A DNA stretch of 64,000 nt from Avena insularis (lineage: Eukaryota > Streptophyta > Magnoliopsida > Poales > Poaceae), in the NCBI GenBank assembly GCA_023614405.1, contig CM042684.1:467923650-467987649 (forward strand), given 5' to 3'. Shown here in pieces: positions 1 to 10,800 of this stretch (position 1 is its first letter; each line of letters starts with the position of its first letter). The notes under the pieces were generated by a model that ran no database searches, was not told the DNA's origin, and saw only the letters and a list, made by a program, of their open reading frames with translations. Made by a program: the position numbers and the translations under genes.

Positions 1-278
1 TCTTTTCTCGTGGATCTTTGGCCCATTGTTCTTCATATTGATAAATGTTGGGTCTCGTGAAGTTTTAGGTCAATTGGATGTCGCTTGGGTACGTGAAAGT
101 CAAAAACATTGAAATAGGGGTTTTCTGCCTCGATAGGGTTAATTCCAAAGCAATATGGGAAGTGTGAATTATTCCCAATAGTCATTATAAAACATGAATA
201 TAACCCATATATGATGCAAATATGTTGGAATATCAAGTACTAAAGTGCAAAGTTCATGTATGCATTTTACATGCATCA
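1..278 (-). repeat. End of an Athila-like LTR (3' LTR of a minus-strand element), cut by window edge
   Basis: The stretch ends in ...catgcatca and is followed at once by gcatccccaagctta. On the minus strand that reads as a purine-rich tract (taagcttggggatgc) running into an LTR start, the usual Athila-type polypurine tract and 3' LTR junction. A similar junction occurs at 55868. The left part of the LTR is outside the window, so its length and target duplication cannot be checked. No coding signal is visible. Confidence 0.4.
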
Positions 279-985
279 GCATCCCCAAGCTTAACCTATA
301 CTCGTCCTCGAGTATGAAGGTGATAAAACTAACATGAACTTTGTTCTTTAATACTATTTTGGATATCAAAACTAATTACTATTTCTACACAAAGTCAAAT
401 GATTTATTTTTCAAAGGAATAGCAATATGCAAGATAGATAATGAAGTGATATCTCCTATACAATGAAAGTATGATCAATAGTAATTTAGAAAGTGTAACA
501 TAGAAGAAAGAGCCATGGACCAAATGAATGCAAAATGCAAAAGAAAAAGTAAATTAAAGTAAAAACATCCTATAGTGGTCATAGAGTTTTCTTCAAAATT
601 CTGAATATTAAAGTGGACACTTTGGAAAGATAGATAATAAAGTGTTTGGAGCAAATAACGTCATTTGGTGGCAATCATCTATCTGATTCATAAGTGTAGC
701 AAACGTGAATTTGTTTTCTGAATATTTGATATTAATGCTTACCATCAATTACTTTTGACAATAATGCTTACCATTAATTGTATATACCAATAATTTAGTA
801 GGACAGGTTGGGAGTCTCCCTCTCAGAATATGACAATATGATGAGCCGGTCAGAGCTAATGGCTCACTCAGTAGAAGTTGGGTTCTTGATTTCTTTCCCT
901 ATGAGGTGACATACCATATTTTTCTCTCTTAGTGCAATCTTAAAAGATTTATCAATTTGGTACTAAGACTGCAATACCTTTCTCT
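279..985. other. Non-coding internal sequence of the Athila-like element, interrupted at 986
   Basis: This is AT-rich sequence with no open frame of interest. The first 50 bases contain a 'ctcgtcctcgagtatgaagg' motif resembling the sequence just inside the other Athila-type 3' LTR (near 55890). It is probably the untranslated 3' part of the element whose LTR ends at 278, later split by the Tat-A insertion. The other side would resume at 28069. Confidence 0.3.
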
Positions 986-990
986 GTGCA
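986..990. repeat. Target-site duplication of Tat-A (left copy)
   Basis: GTGCA directly before the 5' LTR, repeated exactly at 28064-28068 directly after the 3' LTR. Confidence 0.9.
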
Positions 991-1478
991 TGACATGGGT
1001 ATACCCTACAGGTACTCGAACTTGGTATATACAGTCTAAATACGTATAGGCCCACGGTGTCGCCAAGGGCCAAAATGAAGGACTCGAATAACCTACGGAC
1101 TCTCGATTGCTTGAAGAACAAGAAGAAGCTAAAGATAGAAAGTTTGAAGGGGAAAACCCTAACTTGTAAACCGACTCGACCTGCCACTCGAGACCTAGCC
1201 TATCTATATAAGGGCTAGGAGGGGGCGGCAAGGAGGACACACGCAACCCTAGCTTCCACAAACCCTCGCCAGATTGCATCTGCAAGACCGCTACTTCTCG
1301 ACTCCTCAATAATTCCACGGCGAGACAAGCAGGAGTAGGGACCTCTCGAGGCCTGAACACAGGTAAATCCTTTGTCCCCTGTGTGCTTGTTTGCTAGCCG
1401 ATAGATGTCTCCAGCGCTCCCTCCTTCTCCAAAACCCAAGTCCATAACAATGGGCATTGATGAGTTAAACCCTCGTCA
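991..1478 (+). repeat. 5' LTR of Tat-A
   Basis: A 488-bp LTR starting TGACATGGG and ending CCTCGTCA. It holds a TATA-like 'ctatctatataagg' near 1199-1212, expected to be the U3 promoter. It aligns throughout with 27574-28063, with about 7% difference. Confidence 0.95.
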
Positions 1479-2496
1479 ATTGGCGTCGTCTGTGGGAATT
1501 GGGAGTGCTGATGTTGCGGCTTCTTTGGCCCCATCAACTGTGATCTACAACTCTGCGATGGCGGAGATTCGCCAGCTTTTCGGCGCCTTCGACTTCACCG
1601 TCCACACGCCGGCTACTCGCCCGGCCTTCGAGTCCGTGGGCGACGGAATCAGCCTGGCGATTGGGAGCTTCCGCTTCCAAGTTGGTCAGATGGGCACGCT
1701 TCGCATGCCCGATCAGTCAACGACACCGGCGATTGCCCCAGCATCATGGTTCCCTCCATCGATCGGCACCCTCAGCGAGCTCAATGCTCCGGCGGCAGTT
1801 GGGAACATGGTCAGCGACAACAGTCGCGACTCCGATCTAAGCGATCTGGCCACTGAAGATGGAACCTACGGTTCCGGATCTGAAAGTTGTGGAACCAACA
1901 GCTTCCCAAATCGCTTCATGTGCGCCGTCATCAACACGGGCAACACCTCCGCCAACCACGGTAACGGTGGCAACACCGGCAACGGCACCGCACCCAATCG
2001 CGGTAACGGTGGGAACACCGGCAACAGCACCGACCCACCCAACACCGGCAACGGCGGTAACGGTGGCAACGGAGGAGCTGTCGAACCTCCTAGCATGATC
2101 AACGAGCAAACCGGCAAACGCGTCGTGATCAGGCTCAACGAGCAAGAGTGGTATCGCTGCCGCGAAGCCCTACGAGGTGCACCTCTACCCTTCGGGTCCC
2201 TGCAAGAACTGCTGATGTGCTACCACTGGCTCCTAAAAGAGGAATTCAAGCGCCAAAAACAAGCAATCGCGCAATCTGAGGCGCGTAAAAAGGCGGCGGA
2301 CGAGTCGAGCCTTCGTCGCGCTGGGCTCTCCTCCTACGGAGGGTCCTCCTCAAGAGGCAACGAGCACCTCGCCAGGAAGAGGCAATCGCGAATGGCTCAC
2401 CTCACTGAACAAGAGCGCATAGATGCCGTGAAAGTCCTCGACTTCAGCTCTATGACAGTCGACACGAGAGGCAACATGGTTCCCAGGACACCGTAG
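1450..2496 (+). CDS. Tat-A gag, N-terminal part
   Basis: This frame is open from within the LTR (ATG at 1405) to a TGA/TAG region at 2496. Two in-frame ATGs follow, at 1450 inside the LTR and 1558 after the primer-binding site, so the true start is uncertain and I use 1450. The middle (about 1930-2080) encodes an Asn/Gly/Thr-rich low-complexity run made of 'gntgn' repeats. After it comes a charged region that looks like the N-terminal part of grass Tat gag proteins. The gag core continues in other frames after 2680, so a stop and frameshifts separate the two. The product would be the structural particle protein of the element. Confidence 0.6.
   Translation: MGIDELNPRQLASSVGIGSADVAASLAPSTVIYNSAMAEIRQLFGAFDFTVHTPATRPAFESVGDGISLAIGSFRFQVGQMGTLRMPDQSTTPAIAPASWFPPSIGTLSELNAPAAVGNMVSDNSRDSDLSDLATEDGTYGSGSESCGTNSFPNRFMCAVINTGNTSANHGNGGNTGNGTAPNRGNGGNTGNSTDPPNTGNGGNGGNGGAVEPPSMINEQTGKRVVIRLNEQEWYRCREALRGAPLPFGSLQELLMCYHWLLKEEFKRQKQAIAQSEARKKAADESSLRRAGLSSYGGSSSRGNEHLARKRQSRMAHLTEQERIDAVKVLDFSSMTVDTRGNMVPRTP
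1480..1497 (+). other. Primer-binding site of Tat-A
   Basis: One base after the LTR end lies 'ttggcgtcgtctgtggga', close to the TTGGCGCCGTCTGTGGG-type site of Tat/Ogre-group elements, which pairs with the 3' end of a host tRNA to start minus-strand DNA synthesis. I cannot name the tRNA with certainty. The seventh base has changed C to T. Confidence 0.75.
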
Positions 2497-2679
2497 GCCG
2501 CGGTGACATCAGCCACCATGTACCTTCTCAATAACCAGCCACCAGCTGGAGATCCCCGAACGGCCATGCACCATCTACGATCGCGGGCCTAGGGCTAATC
2601 GAGGCCGCCCTCGACAAGGAACCGGTACTAGACCCAAAAAAGGGCAAAGCGCTAGCAAAGTGCTACTCCTCACCCTCGT

Positions 2680-3431
2680 CCAGCGATGAAAGTCACGACC
2701 TGTCTCGGCGCCGCCGCTCACGGCGACACGATCGCGACTACGATGCACATGACGAACTCACGCAGCGCAAGATCGACAAGGCAAGGGCACGACATGCTCG
2801 GTCGACAGACTCGGAAAAAGAAGATGGGGAGCTCTGTGGCGCCAGATGCTTCAGAAGATCCATCAGGCAAAAACGAATGCCTAAAGGGTTCAAACTCCCA
2901 TCGGAGAACCCGAAATTTGACGGTCTACAGGACCCCAAGATCTGGCTGGAGGATCACATCTCCTCCGTCAGGCTACATGGAGGCGATCAATCGCCATGCA
3001 ATGCTTGCAGCTACAGCTGCAGGGCGCCGCCCGGGCATGGCTCAATAACCTCCCACGCGGATCCATTCGCAGTTGGGATGAGCTGGTCTACAGCTTCGTG
3101 CGCAACTTTAAGGGCACGTACAAACGCCCCGCCTCAATCGAAGAACTGAGATGCTGCCAGCAAAGATCTGGCGAATCGCTGCGCTCTTACATCCAAAGGT
3201 GGTCCATTATCAAGAACTCCGCGGAGAACATCTCGGAAGACCGCGCGATTGATGCATTCAACGGTGGTGTCCGCCGCATGGAACTCAGGGAGGAGCTAGG
3301 CCACCCAAAGCCCTAGACCATCGACCACCTGATGGAGATCACGAATCGATGGGCCGATGGAGAAGATTCGGTGAAGAATCGCGTTCACTCTGACGAGGAG
3401 GCAGAACTCGAACAAAGACGCGACCGCTAGA
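2680..3431 (+). pseudogene. Tat-A gag core (Retrotrans_gag domain), frameshifted
   Basis: Two overlapping frames give the gag core. 2877-2990 encodes 'FDGLQDPKIWLEDH', and from 2996 comes 'ARAWLNNLPRGSI', 'FKGTYKRPASIEELR' and 'SLRSYIQRW', the Retrotrans_gag pattern (PF03732). The frame is cut by stops at 3314-3316 and 3428-3430. The linking segment 'DHLMEITNRWADGE' continues after the first stop in the same frame, as in related gag proteins. The domain normally packages element RNA. This copy cannot make an intact protein. Confidence 0.75.
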
Positions 3432-3442
3432 GTAAGCGTTGC

Positions 3443-4440
3443 ATGCGCGTCTACGACAATCGCGATGACGTTAACATGGTCGCAGCCGGCTATGCTGATA
3501 GACGCGACGATAACTGTAATAGCGGATACCGCGACTCCGGGAAAACCACGCAAGTGTGGCAACGCCGCACTCGCGATGAAGCACCCGTGACCTCCATCAA
3601 GGACAAACTGTCCGGGCCATGCACGGTACACTTCTACATCGACAAGCATGATGGCAAGAGAAAGTCAAGCCACCTCCTCAAGGACTGCCGCGAGTTCCTC
3701 AAGCTACACGAGGGATTGGTTCGGATGAACCGCAATGCGGTCGAAAGAGGCTACGGAGCCGCTCCAGGCGCCGTGGCACATGGCGCACCACCACCACCAC
3801 CTAGGCCACCCCCGAACGGAGCTGCACCGGACCAGCACCACGGAGGCGAACCGTACCCACGGGCCATGGGTACCATGATGATCCAAAAGGGGCGCCCCTC
3901 TAATAGGGTGCAGAAGGCCATCACTCGCCAAGTCAACTTGGCCACGCACTCGCCACCATCCACCACTGAGTACCTCAGTGGCAGTGAGTCATGCATTACT
4001 TTCGACAAACGTGACCACCCGCCTCAAGTACCTCGCCCAGGTCACTGCCCCATCGTACTCGAGGCGCAAATTGGAGGCTTCGACATGAGTTGTGTCTTCA
4101 TGGATGGCGGAAGCGGCATCAACCTCATATTTGTGAGTACCTTGCGAGCAATGAGGATCCCTCTAACCTGCTTGGAGGCATCGGACACAACGTTCCACGA
4201 CATCGTCCCAGGGAAAGGCGTATACCCCTGGGCAAAATCAACCTCGACATCGTATTCGGCATGCCAAGGAACTTACGGCGCGAGCGCATCGACTTTGAGG
4301 TCGTCGACTGACCCTCACAATACCACTGCATCCTTGGATGCGTCGCGTTCGCTAGGTTCATGGCGGTACCCCACTACGCCTACCTGCAGATGAAAATGCC
4401 AGGCCCCAACGGCGTCATCATGATCAACGGGAGCTTCGAG
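3443..4440 (+). pseudogene. Tat-A gag C-terminus and retropepsin-like protease, frameshifted
   Basis: The first third encodes a zinc-knuckle-like segment with spacing C-x-H-x(n)-H-x4-C (around 3625-3690), typical of Tat gag rather than the common CCHC. After a proline-rich linker with an Asn-His rich run (3780-3850) comes the protease region, with 'CVFMDGGSGINLIF' at about 4093-4134. The DGGSG-type active-site loop is the usual Tat retropepsin form. The frame then shifts near 4200, and the expected downstream protease sequence ('LDIVFGMPRNLR', 'RIDFEVVD') reads in a second frame to 4311. The protease would cleave the gag-pol polyprotein, but this copy is broken. Confidence 0.7.
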
Positions 4441-4559
4441 CGTCGGCGATTCTGACGGAGTTCAATAGAATCTCCCGGTCGCCCGGCATGCGGAGGAGCT
4501 CACGCGATTGGAAACGATGACAACGATGCCGCTTGAAGTAGGCCAAGCTCACCTGACCT

Positions 4560-6245
4560 CTCCTTCGACTCATCTGTGCACACAAACAAGGTGCAGGTTC
4601 ATCCATACGATCCCGCTAAAACGGCCCTCATCGCCAACAACTTGAGTCCCGCATAGGAACTCGTGCTCGTCGAATTCCTTCGTGAGCACTGGAAAATTTT
4701 CGCCTGGTGTCCTGCGGACATGCCAGGAGTCCCTAGGGAATTCGCCGAGCACGCACTCAACGTCAACCCCGACGCAAGGCCAGTCAAGCAAACAATCAGG
4801 TATTTATGCGAGCCCTGGCGTAAGCGGTGAATGATCAACAGACTCCTCGAGGCCAAATTCATACGCGAGATCAAGGAAAACACTTGGCTCGCCAATACGG
4901 TGCTGGTACCAAAAAAGGACACGGATATCCTACGGATGTGCGTGGACTTCACTTCTTTAAACAAGCACTGCCCAAAAGACCACTTCCCGCTACCACGGAT
5001 CGATCAAATCATCGACTCCACCGCTGGATGCGAGTGCCTCTGCTTCCTCGATGCCTACTCAGGCTATAACCAAATTCGAATGAAGGAGGAAGACCAGGAG
5101 AAGACCGCGTTTACAATTCCCTTCGGTGTGTTCTGCTACAACACAATGCCCTTCGGGCTAAAAAACGCGGGAGCCACATACCAGCGGTGCATGCAGGCTT
5201 GCCTCAAGGAGCAACTGGGTCGCAACATCCAAGTCTATGTCGATGACATAGTAATCAAAACCAAGGAAGAAGCCTCTCTAATCGACGACTTGCGCGAAAC
5301 CTTTGCCAATCTAGATCGCTACCGGATAAAGCTCAATCCGGATAAATGCGCCTTCGGCGTACCATCTGGGCAGCTGCTCGGGTATCTCATCTCCGCGAGA
5401 GGGATTGAGGCAAACCCGAAAAAGATAAAGGCCATACCGGCCATGGAGAAGCCAAAGAACATAAGAGGCGTCCAGCAACTAGCCGGATGAATCGCGGCCC
5501 TCAGTCGATTTATCAGTAGAATGGGAGAAAAGGCGTTGCCCTTCTATTAGCTCCTCCGCAAAGCTGACAAATTCGAGTGGACCAATGAAGCGCAAGAAGC
5601 ATTCGAAGACCTGAAGCGCCTGCTATCCACCTCGCCAGTATTGGTGACTCCACGAGAAAGGGAACCACTGCTGCTGTACATCTCCGCTACCAACCAAGTG
5701 GTTAGCATAGTGCTCGTCGTCGAGCGGGCCGAGGAAAACAAGGTCCACGTCATACAACGCCCGGTATACTACCTCAGCGAGGTCCTCACACCAACAAAGC
5801 AGCGGTACCCGCACTACCAGAAGCTGGCGTACAGCGTCTTCATGACCGCCCGGCGACTACGCCATTACTTCTAGGAACACCCAATCATGGTAGTCAACGA
5901 CGCCCCATTGGGACATATCCTCAATAACCCCGACGCCACGGGGCGAGTCGCGCTTTGGGGAATCGAGCTGTCTCCACGAGACATCACATACGAAAAGCGC
6001 GACGCAATCAAGTCGCAAGTTCTCCCTGACTTCCTCATGCATTGGATGGAAAACCAACTCCCGGACAAGCCAGATATGTCCTACCTCTAGACAATGCACT
6101 TCGATGGGTCCAAGAGGAAAGATGGAGCAGGAGCAGGTGTCATACTGACATCACCTCAAGGGGACAAGCTGAAATAAATCCTGCGAATGCAGTTCACGGC
6201 CTCAAACAACGAGGCTGAATACAAGGCCCTGTTGCACGGGATGAG
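4560..6245 (+). pseudogene. Tat-A reverse transcriptase and RNase H (5' portion)
   Basis: The RT reads open from 4831 to 5490 with 'CVDFTSLNKHCPKD', 'FLDAYSGYNQI', 'TMPFGLKNAGATYQRCM' and the catalytic 'YVDD' (about 5236-5247). The N-terminal RT segment upstream is cut by stops at 4654-4656 and 4828-4830. The thumb and first RNase H continue in frame after stops at 5488, 5548 and 5872. A further stop at 6088 precedes the second, archaeal-type RNase H, which starts 'MHFDGSK'. That domain is interrupted at 6245 by Tat-B and resumes exactly at 20382. Many of the stops are at positions where related elements have CAG, CGA or TGG codons. Confidence 0.88.
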
Positions 6246-7071
6246 TGTCGTGGTGGTGTCATGGTAGATGCCATGGATAGGCTAAAGGTGGGGACTAATA
6301 TGCGCTAGGGGAATCCAGGGAGGGATAGTAGAGTGATTCTCTACACAGAAGCTTTGTATTGATGTTCTATCTCCAAGATTACAAGTGCTCCTTGAGCTGT
6401 ATTGACAAGAGGAGGAAGAAGAAACTCTCTTACTCTTGCCTACTAACTAGCCCAAGAACCCTAGATCCATTAGTGCTTAACCAACTAGAATTCTCCCAAC
6501 TCTGTATCCAGAAAAATCCCAACCCCCCTACTAGAACCCTAACCCCCCCCTTATATAGTGGTGGTTCGGTCCTGGCCTAGGGCATACGTGGAGGCATATT
6601 CCTAAGAATATGCCCCCTCCCAAAATAGTAACCCGACAGGGGTGCTTTTCCCCCGCGTCACACTTGCTTTAGCGACGTAGCCTCTGCGGCGCCCGCGTCA
6701 GCCGACGTGAGCGTTGTCACCCTTGTCGGCCACGATCCGGTGGTCCTGCCCTTGCTTTATTCGCTCATCCAGTATGCACCGCACCTTCTTTTTTGACCAG
6801 AGAGATTCCTTCCTTCTCCTGGAAGCCAAGCGAGGATCCGGATCACAGTAGATCCGGCCACACATGTTCCTGCATATAGGTTAGACAAGCATTTCCGACT
6901 TACTCCTTAAGTCGGACGAGACAACGTTGGGCGTCCCTCCTGGCCCGGGTTACTCCGTGATCCGGCCTGCCTTGAGGTGACTCGGCCAGCATCCGCTTTG
7001 ACCTTGCCGACCCTCGGCTAACTCGGCCCTTATACCCCGGAGTAACCCTACCCGGGGGTATCCCCCCAACA
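6246..7071 (-). repeat. 3' LTR of Tat-B (left end)
   Basis: An 826-bp LTR with + strand ends TGTCGTGG and CCCAACA. It matches 19562-20381 throughout; the main differences are a short diverged block near 6680-6705 and scattered substitutions. Confidence 0.95.
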
Positions 7072-7530
7072 TTAGTCCTCGAAACTGGTGCGGCCTTAGC
7101 GGCCTTGGTCGCTAAGGCCACATCAGGTTCATTCATATTCGAGCCTCGGACGTTTAGTTCCGGGTTAACTTCTTGTCTCAGATTATATGGATTTATGTTC
7201 CCTTCGCACGTTCCAAGTTTTCACTTGCTGGCCGGGTTACCATTGTAGCTCGGATCCTATGGTTTTACTTTCCCTCTACACATTTCAAGTTTTCACTTGC
7301 CGGCCGGGTTACCATTGTGGCTCGGATCCGGGCCTTGCTTCCTTCTCTCATACGCCAACCCATGTAAAGGTCAATCATTACGTTCCCTTATTTTAAGGGC
7401 CAGCCGCAGAATCGCCGCAGAATCGCCGATTGATTCTTGTGTGGGTTACGCCCACCTCTCTCGTTTACATAGCGCATGTCGTGTCATGGGATCATATTTA
7501 CTTGGTGGCCCCTGGTGTGGCTTCTCTCTG
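7072..7530. other. Tat-B 3' untranslated region between the LTR and the antisense gene
   Basis: Non-coding. It holds an imperfect direct repeat of about 85 bp ('cacgttccaagttttcacttg' at 7207 and 'cacatttcaagttttcacttg' at 7278, each followed by 'ccgggttaccattg'). No strong polypurine tract is obvious next to the LTR (minus-strand 'gaggactaa'). Confidence 0.55.
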
Positions 7531-7834
7531 ATTGGCTGATGCTGGTGATACACGGCCACAGTGTGTGGCTCTCCAGCGCAGCGCGGTCCCACTTATCGAT
7601 TACTGGGTGCAGTTAAATAGGGGAGGGGTGCGTCCCTTAGCACTTTTCCATCTCCGCGCCCCTTTGCTCGTTCCTCTTCTTCTTCCTCGTGACCGCGCCA
7701 CCGCCGATTACGTTGCAGCGCGCCTTGCACCTTCTCCGTGCCTCCAGACCGCACCGCCGACAATCGCTATACGGGTCCTCATTAATCTAGAACCGAGCCC
7801 CGCCGCTAGCTCCAGCGAGGACAGCGGATTCGAG

Positions 7835-10800
7835 ATGACGGAGGAGGAGCTCATCATCGTCGAGCAAGAGATGGAGGAGGACGCCGGCGCGGCGGACCGC
7901 GGTGCATGGGCCGGCTCATGGGTCTGCCAAGACGACATCGACTGGCTCTACCGGACCCGGCGTATTCCCGCCGACGTCGCCGCTCGTCTCCCCTCCTCGG
8001 AATTGGCCCCCTCACCCAATCCGGGTGAGTTCGTTGTTTTCCTATCCCATTTCCAACGGGGATTTGGTCTTCCAGTGAGTGATTTCTTCTGGGACTGGGT
8101 CCGGACCTATCACCTGCAACCACATCGTCTCCCGGCGAACGCCATCACCTCCCTGTCCGCTTTTGTCTCTTTGATCGAGGGATACACCGGACTATGGCCC
8201 ACGAAGGAGCTGTGGATCTGGTTCTTCGGCCTCCGTCGCAACATCGTCCCCAACATCCACGTCGAGTTGGAGGACAAGCAGCTCACTCAGTTCGGAGCTG
8301 CCTCGATCTCGCCCCAAAGATTTTCAATCTTTCCCCGGGTCACCGGGCTTGACTCCTGCAAAGGATGGGCCCGGACCTTCTTCTACGTCCGGAACGAGGG
8401 TACCGAAGACTTGATTCGGTTGCTGCCCTACGCTCCAGGTCCCCCGGACACGGATTTCTAGGAGGAGGTCGCCAAAAAACCTACAGCTCTAGCCAACCAA
8501 GTCCACAAAAGGTTCGCGGAGCTGAAGAAGCTCGGATTGCGCAACGAAGATGCCATGATCACATTAAATGCTGGCGAATTTCTCCCCTCAGCGCACTCAC
8601 AAGTTGTGCCACATGAGCTTCAATGCGACCCCAACCGAACCTCCTCGTTCGAGTTGAGCAATCGGAGATCTTCCGGGTCAAGGCTCTTTTCACCACCCAT
8701 AAGGATTTCTCCGAATGGACGTGGGGAATCGAGCATTACTGCCGTGATAGGCTCCCTCCAGTAAGCTTCAAGGGTAAACTTATTTCGGATCAATTACGTG
8801 TCGGTTCTTATCATATTTTTGACTCTGCTCTTTGTGCTTTTTTCTCAGCTATTTCTCCAGCAAACTCTCGAGGATGGTACAGATCCGACCCTTAAGTGGG
8901 CCCCGGACCAACAAATCCCAGATGAGGAGGAGCCGGACCAGGAGATGTTCCTCCCCACGACCGACGCCACCAAACGACCCAGCGGTAAATTCTCTTCTCT
9001 TAGAGATTGGCCCGACGATGAGGATGACTCGGATATCGACATGATTGAACCCATTGAGGTTGTCCCTCTTTCTTTTGCCTTCCCGGCATCAGCTAACCCC
9101 GGTGGGCATATCCACGAGGATCCTCCACTTGCCACGGGCGAGCCTGTTCCGGTGGCATCGAAGAAGAAGCACGGATCCGCGTCAAGTTCTTCTTCCGAAC
9201 CTTCTCAGCCTACCAAAAGGCAAAAGAAGGCGGAGACAGGCGCCTCAAGCGGGCAGGCAAAGCCCCGGCACGGAGGGCCCGGAAACCTAAGGAGGCCGAG
9301 ACCTCGGATGCGTAAGTCATTTTTCACTTCGCAACACACTTCCTCCTGCATCGGGGTAATTTCACTCCTGACATCATTTTCTTTTGCAGGGCTCCTGTGG
9401 AGGTCCCTCAGAGCGGATCGAGCATCTCTTCTCCCCTTCGGTCCGGTCCTTCCCCTCCTCGTGACGACGAGTCACGCCCGCTGAGCCCTATTCCGGAGGG
9501 CTCTGCGGCTGCTCCGGGTTCCGCAGTACCTCCTCCAGAGGAACGCGACCTCGGATCAGCAGGGGTCGGATCGGCCGAGGCAACGGCGTCCGCCACTTCG
9601 GCATTGCCGCAACCAGCAACCACCAAGTCTACCGCAACTCCAGCACCAGCCACCGAACCAGCGCCTGTCCCGGCTCTGAAGAAACCAATAGCAGCTCCCA
9701 GTCCTGCTACCAAAGCTCCCGTGCCAAGTTCGTCTGCCTCGTCCGAGTCATCCCAAGCTCGGCGAGGAACCACTCCAGCGGCTTCCAAGGGCAAATCCAC
9801 TGTGGTCACATCCTCCCAGCAAGCCAAAGGCAAGTCTACCTCCGTCGAGGCCGGGCAGCGAACCTTGTCGTCAATGCTTCCGAAGAAGTCACCAGCAGCG
9901 ACGGATCCTCCTGCCGAGCCAGCCGATTCGCAGCAGATGGTTCTTCACACCAGCCTAGCTCTTGCCCTGATTGAGAGCAAGGAAGCTCACGCAAAGGGCT
10001 TGGTGGCACCCCACATGCCCACTGGCGAACGGTACCCTTCGAGCCTTATCGAGTTCGTCATGAACTGGAATAATGCGGAGTTCGTCTACAACGACGATCT
10101 CCCGGAAAAGTTCGGCCCTGCTGAATTTTCCGCTCAGATGAATACCGCTGCCAAGGCCATTAACCTCGCTGGGAGAATGATGGAGGTACGTCGTTTCTTC
10201 TTTACATGCTGTAGATAATAACCATTAGTCCCCGAGCCTCCGGCGGAGTAACTTGTTACTCGGCCGGATGCTCATTAGAAGATCAATGTAGCTGCATGTA
10301 AACTTCAAATATGCACATATTTAGAGCCGGGTTAAGTTCCACTTGGCCCGGATCTTGCACACTTCGAATATGCACACACCTAGAGCCGGGTTAAGTTCCG
10401 CTTGGCCCGGATCTTGCACACTTCGAATATGAACACACCTAGAGCTGGGTTAAGTTCCGCTTGGCCCGGATCTTGCACACTTCGAATATGCACACACCTA
10501 GAGCCGAGTTAAGTTCCGCTTGGCCCGAATCTTGCACACTTCGAATATGCACACACCTAGATCCGGGTTAAGTTCCACTTGGCCCAGATCTTGTACACTT
10601 CGAATATGCACACACCTAGAGCCGGGTTAAGTTCCGCTTGGCCCGGATCTTGCACACTTCGAATATGCACACTCCTAGAGCCGGGTTAAGTTCCGCTTGG
10701 CCCGGATCTTGCACACTTCGAATATGCACACACCTAGAGCCGGGTTAAGTTCCGCTTGGCCCGGATCTTGCACACTTCGAATATTCATCAAGTTAATTTT

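Noticed and set aside
10322..10793. 59-bp array as a CRISPR array
   Set aside because: Units are contiguous with no unique spacers, and the setting is a plant retrotransposon.
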